A stretch of DNA of 10,724 nucleotides from NCBI GenBank assembly GCA_002327765.1, contig DCUH01000028.1, positions 9,845-20,568 on the forward strand, given 5' to 3'. Below the pieces are notes generated by a model. The model had not been told where the DNA came from, ran no database searches, and saw only the letters and a program-made list of their open reading frames with translations. Source of the stretch: a bacterium UBA2219. GTDB taxonomy: Bacteria > Desulfobacterota > Deferrimicrobia > Deferrimicrobiales > Deferrimicrobiaceae. The stretch's first letter is position 1. The number at the start of each line of letters is the position of its first letter. Positions 1 through 5,734 of this stretch are shown here, in pieces. Both the position numbers and the translations under genes were made by a program.

Positions 1-34
1 CCGGCCTCCCCCGCCGACGCTTTCCGAAGGCCGG
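1..34 (-). terminator. Possible hairpin after the FmdB-like gene
   Basis: Directly after the stop codon of the minus-strand zinc-ribbon gene, 1-7 (CCGGCCT) is the exact reverse complement of 28-34 (AGGCCGG). This allows a 7-bp G+C stem with a 20-base loop. In the minus direction any T-run would lie outside the window, so whether it is a true intrinsic terminator cannot be decided. The long loop makes it a weak candidate. Confidence 0.25.
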
Positions 35-199
35 TCAGGCCTTCCTCGACGTCTTCGGCGTGAACAGGTCGAGCACCTGGAAGACGTCCTCGCTGCCGCA
101 CTTCGGGCACTTCCTCTTGCCTTCCGAGTACTCCTTCAGGCTGAGGATCTCCTCGTACTGCTTCTTGCATTTCCTGCACTTGTAGGAGTAGGTGGGCAC
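35..199 (-). CDS. FmdB-type zinc ribbon protein, 54 aa
   Basis: A small protein beginning VPTYSYKCRKCKKQYEE and carrying two CxxC knuckles, CRKC (residues 8-11) and CPKC (31-34). This is the layout of the FmdB/CxxC_CxxC_SSSS putative regulatory zinc-ribbon family, which normally begins MPxYxYxC. Members were named after a regulator of formamidase, but their molecular role is mostly unproven; a metal-bound nucleic-acid or protein-binding module is the safest reading. The start is GTG at 199 with AGGAGG (205-210 on this strand) five bases before it. An ATG two bases further upstream lies in the wrong frame and gives a cysteine-poor nonsense peptide, so automated calling can easily miss or misframe this gene. 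The C-terminus is lysine-rich and lacks the serine tail of some relatives. It is divergent from the Mut7-C gene. Confidence 0.85.
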   Translation of the reverse strand: MPTYSYKCRKCKKQYEEILSLKEYSEGKRKCPKCGSEDVFQVLDLFTPKTSRKA

Positions 200-250
200 A
201 TGGACCTCCTCTCTGCCCGGGCAAAGCCGGGCGGGAAGCGTCTCGTGTCA

Positions 251-266
251 ATTAGAATTATAGAAT
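251..266. promoter_or_regulatory. Divergent AT-rich promoter island
   Basis: In otherwise GC-rich DNA this island holds two TAGAAT boxes on the plus strand (253-258 and 261-266) and a perfect TATAAT on the minus strand (262 to 257). They fit -10 elements for the Mut7-C gene and the FmdB gene. I see no good -35 at standard spacing for any of them; a TTGACA reads at 251-246 on the minus strand but has only a poor -10 partner. With the upstream plus-strand box, the start of transcription would fall about at the ATG of the Mut7-C gene. The minus-strand leader also contains a 6-bp hairpin (215-220 with 227-232). Confidence 0.45.
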
Positions 267-750
267 GGAAACCGTGCCGGCGGAGACCCGTTTCATCGCC
301 GACGTGATGCTGGGAAGGCTGGCCACCTGGCTGCGCCTGCTGGGCTGCGACGTGGAGTATTTCCGGGAGATATCGGACGAGGATCTCGTCGAGAGGGCGT
401 CCCGGGACGGCCGCGTGATCCTGACCCGCGACCTGGAGCTTTCGCGCCGCCGGAAGGCGCGCGGCAACCACCTCCTCGTCCGGGGCGACGGCTACAAGGA
501 ACAGCTCAGGCAGGTCGTGGAGCGGTTCTCCATCGACCCGTACGCCCGCATCCTCACCCGCTGCCTGCGCTGCAACCTGCCGCTGGAAGAGATCGGCCTG
601 GAGGAAGCGCGGCGCAGGGTTCCCCCGTTCGTCTACGAGACCCAGCGGGAGTTCCGGGGCTGCGGGTGCTGCGGGCGGGTCTACTGGAGGGGGACGCACC
701 GGTTCAACGCGATCCGGCTGGTGCGGGAGATGCTGGAGGGCGGGGGGTGA
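265..750 (+). CDS. Mut7-C RNase domain protein with zinc ribbon
   Basis: A 161-residue protein of the Mut7-C family (C-terminal domain of the nematode exonuclease Mut-7, PIN-like fold). The N-terminal half starts FIADVMLGRLATWLRLLG (10-27) with acidic D13, further acidic residues at D38/D40, and the ILTRD signature ending at D56. These match the metal-binding acidic residues of PIN-like nucleases. The C-terminal part has a zinc ribbon made of CLRC (100-103) and CGCC (133-136). Stand-alone bacterial members are presumed RNases, but substrates are unknown. The ATG at 265 has no Shine-Dalgarno sequence and sits inside a promoter-like island; the GTG at 274 is an alternative start, nine bases downstream and in frame. 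The gene ends 6 bases from the convergent methyltransferase gene. Family assignment is firm, start choice less so. Confidence 0.85.
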   Translation: METVPAETRFIADVMLGRLATWLRLLGCDVEYFREISDEDLVERASRDGRVILTRDLELSRRRKARGNHLLVRGDGYKEQLRQVVERFSIDPYARILTRCLRCNLPLEEIGLEEARRRVPPFVYETQREFRGCGCCGRVYWRGTHRFNAIRLVREMLEGGG

Positions 751-756
751 ACCGCG

Positions 757-1326
757 TCAGGCGGCGTCGAATTCCTTTTGCAGGACCGCGGAGCGGGCCC
801 AACGGATCGCCGGACGGGAGTCCGGGTACAGGCCGCATTCCCGGGCCGCCTCGATCGCGGCCTCGAATTCCCGCTCCCGGATATAAAAGGCCGGCTCCGC
901 CAGGAGCAGCCGTCCGCCGGGCCTGAGCGCGTCGGACGCTTCGGCGAAGAACCGGTCCCGGTCCGGAAGCTCGTGGACCACTCCGAAGGCCAGGACGAAG
1001 TCGACCTGCCCCTCGAGATCGTCGATGCCCATGGAGGCGCCCGGCCCCACCCGGGCGTCGATCCGGCCGGCCAGCCCGGCTTCCGCGGCGCGCCGGCGCA
1101 GCGCTTCGACCATCCGGGGCTGGACGTCCACGGCCACGACCTTACCCCGGGGTCCCACACGGCGCGCCAGCTCCAGCGAGAAGAAGCCCATCCCCGGGCC
1201 GGGCTCGAACACGACCATCCCCTCGGCTGCGTAGGGGCGCAGTATGGCTGCCGGTTCCTGGACAAGGCGCCTCAGGCCGCTCGCCAGGAAACATCCGAGC
1301 CACCAGGGGCACACCGCGTGGGCCAT
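757..1326 (-). CDS. Class I SAM-dependent methyltransferase
   Basis: A 189-residue Rossmann methyltransferase of the Methyltransf_11/25 type. Visible motifs are FEPGPGMGFFSLELA (40-54, SAM-binding motif I), VVAVDVQPRM (63-72, acidic residue for the SAM ribose), VDFVLAFGVVHELPD (108-122, motif IV region) and LRPGGRLLLAEPA (134-146, motif VI). The N-terminus MAHAVCPWWLG, with a Cys-Pro-Trp-Trp stretch, recurs in a small group of uncharacterised methyltransferases and may be a lid or metal/substrate element. Substrate unknown. The start is ATG 1326, with GGAGG five bases upstream; a GTG three bases earlier is too close to that ribosome site. The stop of the upstream PEBP gene (TGA 1328-1326) overlaps this start, so the two are translationally coupled. 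It converges on the Mut7-C gene with only 6 bases between stops. Confidence 0.85.
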   Translation of the reverse strand: MAHAVCPWWLGCFLASGLRRLVQEPAAILRPYAAEGMVVFEPGPGMGFFSLELARRVGPRGKVVAVDVQPRMVEALRRRAAEAGLAGRIDARVGPGASMGIDDLEGQVDFVLAFGVVHELPDRDRFFAEASDALRPGGRLLLAEPAFYIREREFEAAIEAARECGLYPDSRPAIRWARSAVLQKEFDAA

Positions 1327-1775
1327 CACTTCCTCCGGTACAGCCCGATCAGCTCCGCCTTCTCCAGGATGTGCCCCTTCATTGCCTCCTCGAGCTGCGC
1401 CTTCGAGGCGCCCGGCGGGAGCGGCAGGAAGGCGTCCAGGGCGTACAGCTTGAAGAAGTACCGGTGCGTCCCGGAGGGGGGGCAGGGACCGCCCCAGGCC
1501 GGCTTGCCGAAGTCGTTTTTCCCCTGGAGCGCTCCCGGGGGGACGGCTCCCGCCGGGATCTCCCTCGTGTCCGCGAGGATGTTCCAGACGACCCAGTGGA
1601 CCCAGGTCTTCGACGGGGCGTCCGGGTCGTCCACGATCAGGGCGAGCGTTCCCGCATTCGCCGGGACGTTCCGGATCGACAGCGGGGGGCTCGTGTTCCC
1701 CCCGTCGCAGGTGTGCGCCGCCGGGATCATGCCGTTGGGGGGAAACGCCGTGCTCGCGATCGACAGGCCGCCCAT
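1326..1775 (-). CDS. YbhB/YbcL-type PEBP family protein
   Basis: A 149-residue phosphatidylethanolamine-binding-protein family member (the bacterial 'Raf kinase inhibitor-like' YbhB/YbcL group). The two signature regions of the anion-binding pocket are present: LIVDDPDAPSKTWVHWVVWN (46-65, with the D-P-D-A-P and H-W elements) and GGPCPPSGTHRYFFKLYALD (95-114, with GPCPPxGxHRY). N-terminal FPPNGMIPAAHTCDGGNTSPPL (11-32) is also typical. The bacterial function is not settled. I chose ATG 1775, with GGAGGGG upstream at good spacing, because the family begins here. An in-frame ATG at 1835 would add 20 arginine-rich residues that match nothing expected and do not look like a signal peptide, so the protein should be cytoplasmic. 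First gene of a two-gene operon with the methyltransferase. Confidence 0.9.
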   Translation of the reverse strand: MGGLSIASTAFPPNGMIPAAHTCDGGNTSPPLSIRNVPANAGTLALIVDDPDAPSKTWVHWVVWNILADTREIPAGAVPPGALQGKNDFGKPAWGGPCPPSGTHRYFFKLYALDAFLPLPPGASKAQLEEAMKGHILEKAELIGLYRRK

Positions 1776-1908
1776 GATCTTCCCCTCCGCGCGCGGTTCG
1801 TGGGGCGAGAAACGATGCCGGTACGACGAACGCAAAGAAACCGGGGGGCAGCGGTCCTGCCCACGTTCATACTATACTCCGTAGGATCGACATGGGGGTG
1901 CCCCGGAC
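1776..1908. promoter_or_regulatory. Divergent intergenic region, PEBP gene and HAD gene
   Basis: The 133 bases separate divergent operons. A plus-strand TATACT (1873-1878) and a minus-strand TATAGT (1876 to 1871) overlap in a near-palindrome, so polymerase could load in either direction but hardly both at once. The plus-strand box would place a transcript start near 1885, about 24 bases before the HAD gene. No convincing -35 is seen. A seven-codon-length mini-ORF (ATG 1892 to TGA 1912, encoding MGVPRT) precedes the HAD start and overlaps it as ATGA. Confidence 0.4.
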
Positions 1909-2613
1909 ATGACCGAACTCCTGACGTTGCCCAGGCCGGAAGCCGTCGTCTTCGATTTCGACGGGGTGATCGCCGACACGGAGCGGCTGCACTGCGACAC
2001 GTTCCTCAAGGTGCTCGCGCCGCACATGATCTCCTTCACCTGGGAGGAATACGTCGAGCGCTACATGGGATGCGACGACCGGGACGCTTTCCGGAAGGCC
2101 TTCCGCCTTGCGGGGCGCGACGAGCTCGACGACCGGCAGATGAAGAAGCTGGTCGACGCCAAGTCCCGCCAGTTCCTCGACGCCATCCGGGACGGCGTGC
2201 GGACGTACCCGGGTGTCGTGCCGCTGGTCAAGGCGCTGCACGCCGCGGACATCCCGTTGGCCATCTGCAGCGGGGCGCTGCGCTCCGACCTCGACCCGAT
2301 CCTCTCGCGGATCGGCATCGCGTGCTATTTCACGCTGATCGTCTCCGCCGAGGACGTGCGGAAGGGGAAGCCCGACCCGGAGGGGTACATCCGCGCCTTC
2401 CGCGATCTGACGCTGACCCGCCGGGGGAAGGTCGCGTCGGCGGGGTCGTGCCTGGCCGTCGAGGACACCCCGGACGGCATCAAGGCCGCCAAGCGGGCGG
2501 GGCTTCCGGTGCTGGCGGTCACCAACAGCCACCCGGCGAAGGACCTTTCCTGGGCCGACTATGTGACGGATTCCCTCGAGAACGTCCGGATGGAGGGCGA
2601 CCGTCCCGCATGA
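1909..2613 (+). CDS. HAD-superfamily phosphatase/phosphoglucomutase-like
   Basis: A 234-residue haloacid-dehalogenase hydrolase with a helical cap, like beta-phosphoglucomutase and phosphoglycolate phosphatase. All four motifs are visible: FDFDGVIADTE (15-25; D16 nucleophile, D18 acid/base), ICSGA (119-123; S121), KGKPDP (152-157; K154) and VEDTPDGIKAAKRAGLP (184-200; E185, D186 for Mg). The cap lies between motifs I and II. The chemistry is therefore Mg-dependent phosphoryl transfer on a small phosphorylated metabolite; hydrolase versus mutase and the actual substrate cannot be told from sequence. The Shine-Dalgarno is poor (GGGGGTG); translation may be coupled to the mini-ORF that ends over its start. 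Its own stop overlaps the start of the LysE-type gene (ATGA), so the two form an operon, but I see no metabolic link between them. Confidence 0.88.
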   Translation: MTELLTLPRPEAVVFDFDGVIADTERLHCDTFLKVLAPHMISFTWEEYVERYMGCDDRDAFRKAFRLAGRDELDDRQMKKLVDAKSRQFLDAIRDGVRTYPGVVPLVKALHAADIPLAICSGALRSDLDPILSRIGIACYFTLIVSAEDVRKGKPDPEGYIRAFRDLTLTRRGKVASAGSCLAVEDTPDGIKAAKRAGLPVLAVTNSHPAKDLSWADYVTDSLENVRMEGDRPA

Positions 2614-3227
2614 CTGCTTTCCTCGGCGCCGGGATCGTCCTCGGGCTGTCTGCGGGGTTCTCTCCCGGCCCGCTGTTCGCGCTGGTCCTTTCGCAGACCC
2701 TGCGGCATGGGGTGCGGGAAGGGATCAAGGTCGCGGCCTCCCCGCTGATCACAGACCTGCCGATCCTCCTGGCGTGCACGTTCGTCCTCTCGCGGGTCGC
2801 GGGGTACCGGGGGCTGCTCGGGGCGGTTTCGCTGGCCGGCGCCGCGGTCGTCGCGCACATGGCGTACGGGACGTTCCGGGCGGAGCGGCGGGAGGCCGCC
2901 CCGGTGCAAGGCGAGCCGAAATCGCTGCTCAAGGGGGCGCTGGTCAACGCGCTGAGCCCGCACCCGTACCTGTTCTGGCTGACCGTCGGCGCGCCCATGA
3001 TCCTGAAAGGGTGGAAAATGCACCCGGCCGCCGCCGTCCTGTTCGTCCTCGGTTTCACGGGGTGCCTGGTGGGGGCCAAGGTGGTCCTGGCGGTGCTGGC
3101 CGGCCGGTCGTCGCGCCTGCTGGAAGGGAAGCGGTACGGGTACGTCATGCGGGCGCTCGGGCTGCTGCTCCTGCTGTTCGCGGGCTTCCTGCTCCGGGAT
3201 GGCCTGCGGCTGTCCGGGTGGATATGA
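2610..3227 (+). CDS. LysE/RhtB-family translocator
   Basis: A 205-residue integral membrane protein of the LysE family, which exports amino acids or related small metabolites from the cytoplasm. The hallmark N-terminus is present: a first hydrophobic helix, then GFSPGPLFALVLSQTLRHG (16-34; usual form xxPGPxxxxVxxxxxxxG) and a following charged loop REGIK. Hydrophobic segments lie at about 4-28, 44-63, 67-87, 111-132 (with NALSPHPYLFW, 113-123), 140-163 and 180-196, agreeing with the six-segment family plan and usual length. The start is the ATG of the ATGA overlap with the HAD stop; the only upstream SD-like run, GGAGGG (2592-2597), is 12 bases away, so coupling probably drives initiation. 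Substrate unknown. A reading frame running into it from upstream, opened at 1371, is a GC artefact. Confidence 0.88.
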   Translation: MTAFLGAGIVLGLSAGFSPGPLFALVLSQTLRHGVREGIKVAASPLITDLPILLACTFVLSRVAGYRGLLGAVSLAGAAVVAHMAYGTFRAERREAAPVQGEPKSLLKGALVNALSPHPYLFWLTVGAPMILKGWKMHPAAAVLFVLGFTGCLVGAKVVLAVLAGRSSRLLEGKRYGYVMRALGLLLLLFAGFLLRDGLRLSGWI

Positions 3228-3228
3228 T
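3223..3228 (+). promoter_or_regulatory. Candidate -10 box for GMPS-like/CNT operon
   Basis: TATGAT at 3223-3228 overlaps the stop codon of the LysE-type gene and stands out against GC-rich surroundings. It would give a transcript starting near 3235 and a leader of about 36 bases before the ATG at 3271. No recognisable -35 hexamer lies 16-18 bases upstream. Read-through from the HAD/LysE operon is also possible, as no terminator is seen between 3227 and 3271. Confidence 0.35.
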
Positions 3229-3270
3229 AGGGGCGTCTGCCCGCATCTTCAAAGCAAAGGAGAACGCAAC

Positions 3271-4233
3271 ATGATCGAGGAGATCGTCGCCCAGGGCATG
3301 GACGTCGAGCGCTTCATCCAGGGGAAGGTCGCGATGATCCGGGAGGCCGTGGGGAACGGCACGGCGATCAACGCGCTGTCGGGGGGCGTCGACTCCTCCG
3401 TGGTCACGATGCTCGGGCACCGGGCGCTGGGGGGCCGCCTCAAGACCGTCTTCGTGCAGAACGGACTCATGCGCGAGGGGGAGGCGGAGCGGGTCGTGGA
3501 GCTGTTCCGGGACCTCGGGGTCGAGGTCCGCGTCGTCGACGCCCGCAAGGAGTTCTTCGACGCGCTGAAAGGGCTTTCGGACCCGGAGGAGAAGCGGGAG
3601 GCCATCACCCGGGAGTTCTACCGGAACGTGCTCGCCCGCGTCGTCCGCACCAGCGGGGCGAAGCACCTGCTTCAGGGGACGATCCTGACCGACGTGGAGG
3701 AGACCGTCGCGGGGATCAAGCGGCAGCACAACATCATCGAGCAGCTCGGCATTGACCCGAAGGAGGCGTTCGGCTACCACATCCTCGAGCCGCTCGTGCA
3801 GCTTCGCAAGGACGGCGTGCGGAAGGTCGGCATGGCGCTCGGCCTGCAGGAAGAGCTGTTCCGGCGGATCCCGTTCCCCGGGCCGGCGCTCGCCGCGCGC
3901 GTGATCGGCGAGGTGACCCCGGAGCGGATCGGGGCGGTCCGGAAGGCGACCTCCGTCGTCGAGCGGATGCTCAAGGACAGCGGGGCGTTCCAGTACATGG
4001 CGATCCTCCACCAGGACCGCGTGACCGGCATGCGCGACGGGAAGCGCGATTTCGGGATGCAGATCGAGGTGCGCTGCTGGGACAGCGTCGACGCGCGGAA
4101 GGCGTCGCCTACCCGACTCCCGTTCGAGACGCTCGAGGAGCTCGCCCGGCGGATCCTCGACGAGGTGCCCGGCGTCGTCAGCGTCACGTACAACATCGCC
4201 GCGAAGCCGCCCTCGACGATCGAGGCGGTCTGA
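3271..4233 (+). CDS. Stand-alone GMP-synthase C-domain-like ATP pyrophosphatase
   Basis: A 320-residue protein equivalent to the synthetase half of GMP synthase (GuaA), without the glutamine amidotransferase domain. Seen: N-type PP-loop INALSGGVDSSVV (33-45, SGGVDSS at 37-43), GTILTD (136-141), PFPGPALAAR (201-210) with following GEV, and the dimerisation-domain C-terminus TYNIAAKPPSTIE (306-318). These recall GuaA elements GTIYPD, HPFPGPGL and YDISGKPPATIEWE. GuaA adenylates XMP and replaces the adenylate with ammonia. Here the highly conserved KSHHNVGGLP loop reads KRQHNIIEQLG (150-160), and the Pro before the Asp in GTIxPD is Thr. The protein could be the synthetase subunit of a split GMP synthase or, more likely given these changes, a paralogue acting on another acyl or nucleotide substrate. 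The ATG has AAAGGAG eight bases upstream. The downstream transporter gene follows after 12 bases. Such proteins are sometimes labelled 'ExsB family' in databases. Confidence 0.82.
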   Translation: MIEEIVAQGMDVERFIQGKVAMIREAVGNGTAINALSGGVDSSVVTMLGHRALGGRLKTVFVQNGLMREGEAERVVELFRDLGVEVRVVDARKEFFDALKGLSDPEEKREAITREFYRNVLARVVRTSGAKHLLQGTILTDVEETVAGIKRQHNIIEQLGIDPKEAFGYHILEPLVQLRKDGVRKVGMALGLQEELFRRIPFPGPALAARVIGEVTPERIGAVRKATSVVERMLKDSGAFQYMAILHQDRVTGMRDGKRDFGMQIEVRCWDSVDARKASPTRLPFETLEELARRILDEVPGVVSVTYNIAAKPPSTIEAV

Positions 4234-4245
4234 AGGGCCTCCCGG

Positions 4246-5562
4246 ATGGGGCCGGGCCCGCACAACCTGGTCAGCTTCGCCGGGATCTTCGTCCTGATGG
4301 GCGCCGCCTGGCTGCTTTCGGCCGACCGGCGCACGGTCAACTGGAGGGCCGTCCTGTGGGGGACGGCCCTCCAGCTCCTCCTCGCCCTGTTCATCTTCGT
4401 CGTCCCGGCGGGGGCAAAGGTCTTCCTCTTCATCAACGACGCCGTGGTGAAAGTGCTCGACAGCGCGTCGGCGGGGACCCGCTTCGTGTTCGGGCGCCTG
4501 GCGCTGCCGCCGGGAACGCGCGGCGAAGGGGGGGAGGAGTCGCTCGGCTTCATCCTCGCCTTCCAGGGGCTGCCGTCGATCATCTTCTTCTCCGGCCTCA
4601 TGTCGGCGCTGTACTACGCCGGCGTCATGCCCCGGCTGATCCGGTTCTTCGCGAGGATCTTCACGAGGACGCTGCGGATCAGCGGCGCGGAATCTTTAAG
4701 CGTCTCCTCCAACATCTTCGTCGGGGTCGAGGCGAACATGACGATCCTGCCGCACCTGCCCGCCATGACCCGGTCGGAGTTCTGCACGGTCCTTTCGGCG
4801 GGGATGGCGACGACGGCCTCCAACGTGCTCGCGCTCTACGTCTTCCTGCTGCAGAGGCAGTTCCCGTCCATCGCGGGGCACCTCGTCTCGGCCTCGATCC
4901 TTTCCGCCGTCTCGGCGGTCGTCGTGTCGAAGCTGATCTTCCCGGAGACGGAGACGCCCGCGACGCTCGGGGTCGACGTGAGCCCGCAGTACGGGAAGGA
5001 GTCGAGCCTCATGGAGGCGATCGTCAAGGGGGCCAACGAGGGAGCGAAGATGATCGTGGGGATCGTCGCGCTCCTGCTGGCCTTCCTGGGGATCGTCGCG
5101 CTGGCCGACCTCGTGCTGGGCGCGGTCGGCAGCCGGGTCAACCTGGTCACCGGGCTTGCGGTCGACTGGTCTCTCAAGGGTCTGCTCGGATACCTCTTTT
5201 ACCCCTTCACGCTCGTGATCGGGGTCCCCGTCTCCGACGCGCTGGAGGTGTCGCGCCTCATCGGGGAGCGGACGATCCTGACCGAGGTGAAGGCGTACCA
5301 GGACCTGGCCGCCGCCCTGGCCGCGGGCGTCATCCGTTCGCCCCGGTCCGCCGTGATCGCGGCGTACGCCCTGTGCGGGTTCGCCCACGTCGCGTCGCTG
5401 GCCATCTTCGTGGGGGGCACCGCGGCGCTGGTCCCCGGGCGGACGAAGGACCTCTCCGCCGTCGGGCCGCGCGCGCTGGCGGCCGCCACGCTCGCCTGCC
5501 TCATGACCGCCGCCGTGGCGGGGACCTTCTACACGGGGAGCTCGGTCCTCTTCGGGAAATAG
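4246..5562 (+). CDS. CNT-family nucleoside transporter, divergent binding motifs
   Basis: A 438-residue membrane protein of the concentrative nucleoside transporter (NupC/CNT) family, which imports nucleosides with Na+ or H+. Evidence: N-terminal helices (about 8-25, 36-66), gate region with GFILAFQGLPSIIFFSGLMS (101-120), the scaffold-domain sequence FYPFTLVIGVPVSDALEVSRLIG (318-340) and YALCGFAH (374-381). Three substrate-site segments deviate from classical CNTs: NIFVGVEANMTI (156-167) in place of a GQTEAP core, GERTILTEVKAY (340-351) in place of GTKTVLNEFVAY, and GFAHVASLAI (378-387) in place of GFANFxSxGI. In the Vibrio cholerae CNT structure these segments hold the base- and ribose-binding residues, so ligand preference should differ. 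The start ATG 4246 has GAAGGG eight bases upstream, laid over the stop of the GMPS-like gene; the two are almost surely co-transcribed. Confidence 0.87.
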   Translation: MGPGPHNLVSFAGIFVLMGAAWLLSADRRTVNWRAVLWGTALQLLLALFIFVVPAGAKVFLFINDAVVKVLDSASAGTRFVFGRLALPPGTRGEGGEESLGFILAFQGLPSIIFFSGLMSALYYAGVMPRLIRFFARIFTRTLRISGAESLSVSSNIFVGVEANMTILPHLPAMTRSEFCTVLSAGMATTASNVLALYVFLLQRQFPSIAGHLVSASILSAVSAVVVSKLIFPETETPATLGVDVSPQYGKESSLMEAIVKGANEGAKMIVGIVALLLAFLGIVALADLVLGAVGSRVNLVTGLAVDWSLKGLLGYLFYPFTLVIGVPVSDALEVSRLIGERTILTEVKAYQDLAAALAAGVIRSPRSAVIAAYALCGFAHVASLAIFVGGTAALVPGRTKDLSAVGPRALAAATLACLMTAAVAGTFYTGSSVLFGK

Positions 5563-5734
5563 CGCCCGGGGTTGATGTAAAATAGTAATTGGAAACGGAC
5601 CGGCATCCCCGGAAGCGGTCCCCGGGAAGGGGGGAGAGGCCGGAATGGGGACCGACGTTCGTGCGGGACAAGCAGTTTCCCGGGGCGTGCCGGAAGGACC
5701 GCTTAGACAAGCGGCGCTTTCAAGGAGGTACGCC
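5563..5734 (+). promoter_or_regulatory. Promoter and structured leader of hsp20
   Basis: This 172-base gap contains a -10-like TAAAAT (5578-5583), implying a leader of roughly 145 bases, much longer than the 12-36 bases inferred for other plus-strand genes here. Two hairpins can be drawn: GGACCG 5597-5602 with CGGTCC 5616-5621, and a perfect CCGCTT/AAGCGG stem (5699-5704 with 5709-5714, loop AGAC) that ends 7 bases before the AAGGAGG ribosome site. GGCG (5713-5716) could also pair with CGCC (5731-5734), placing the ribosome site in a loop. This is the kind of arrangement seen in RNA thermometers of small heat-shock genes. I find no CIRCE element and no convincing sigma-32 promoter. Confidence 0.4.

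Noticed and set aside
751..780. Possible terminator between the convergent Mut7-C and methyltransferase genes (CCGC/GCGG followed later by CCTTTTG)
   Set aside because: Only a four-base stem, and the T-run is displaced and short.
1776..1835. N-terminal extension of the PEBP-like protein from ATG 1835
   Set aside because: The extra 20 residues are basic and not a signal peptide; ATG 1775 has a good GGAGG site and matches the family start.
1371..2609. Long plus-strand open frame upstream of, and in frame with, the LysE-type gene
   Set aside because: It crosses the PEBP gene and the HAD gene in other frames, its translation is arginine/glycine-rich without domains, and real motifs begin only at ATG 2610.
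3145..4263. 372-residue minus-strand open frame opposite the GMPS-like gene
   Set aside because: Rich in Asp, Arg, His and Pro, with no recognisable motif, and lies wholly over a strongly supported gene; a GC-skew shadow.
5585..5612. Sigma-32-like heat-shock promoter before hsp20 (TTGGAAA followed by CATCCCC)
   Set aside because: The -35-like match is partial and the C-rich block is not the expected CCCCATnT at correct spacing; no CIRCE repeat either.
5645..5734. N-terminal extension of Hsp20 from ATG 5645
   Set aside because: Adds 30 residues unlike the family; the AAGGAGG at 5722-5728 strongly favours ATG 5735, although the upstream ATG has a purine-rich site too.
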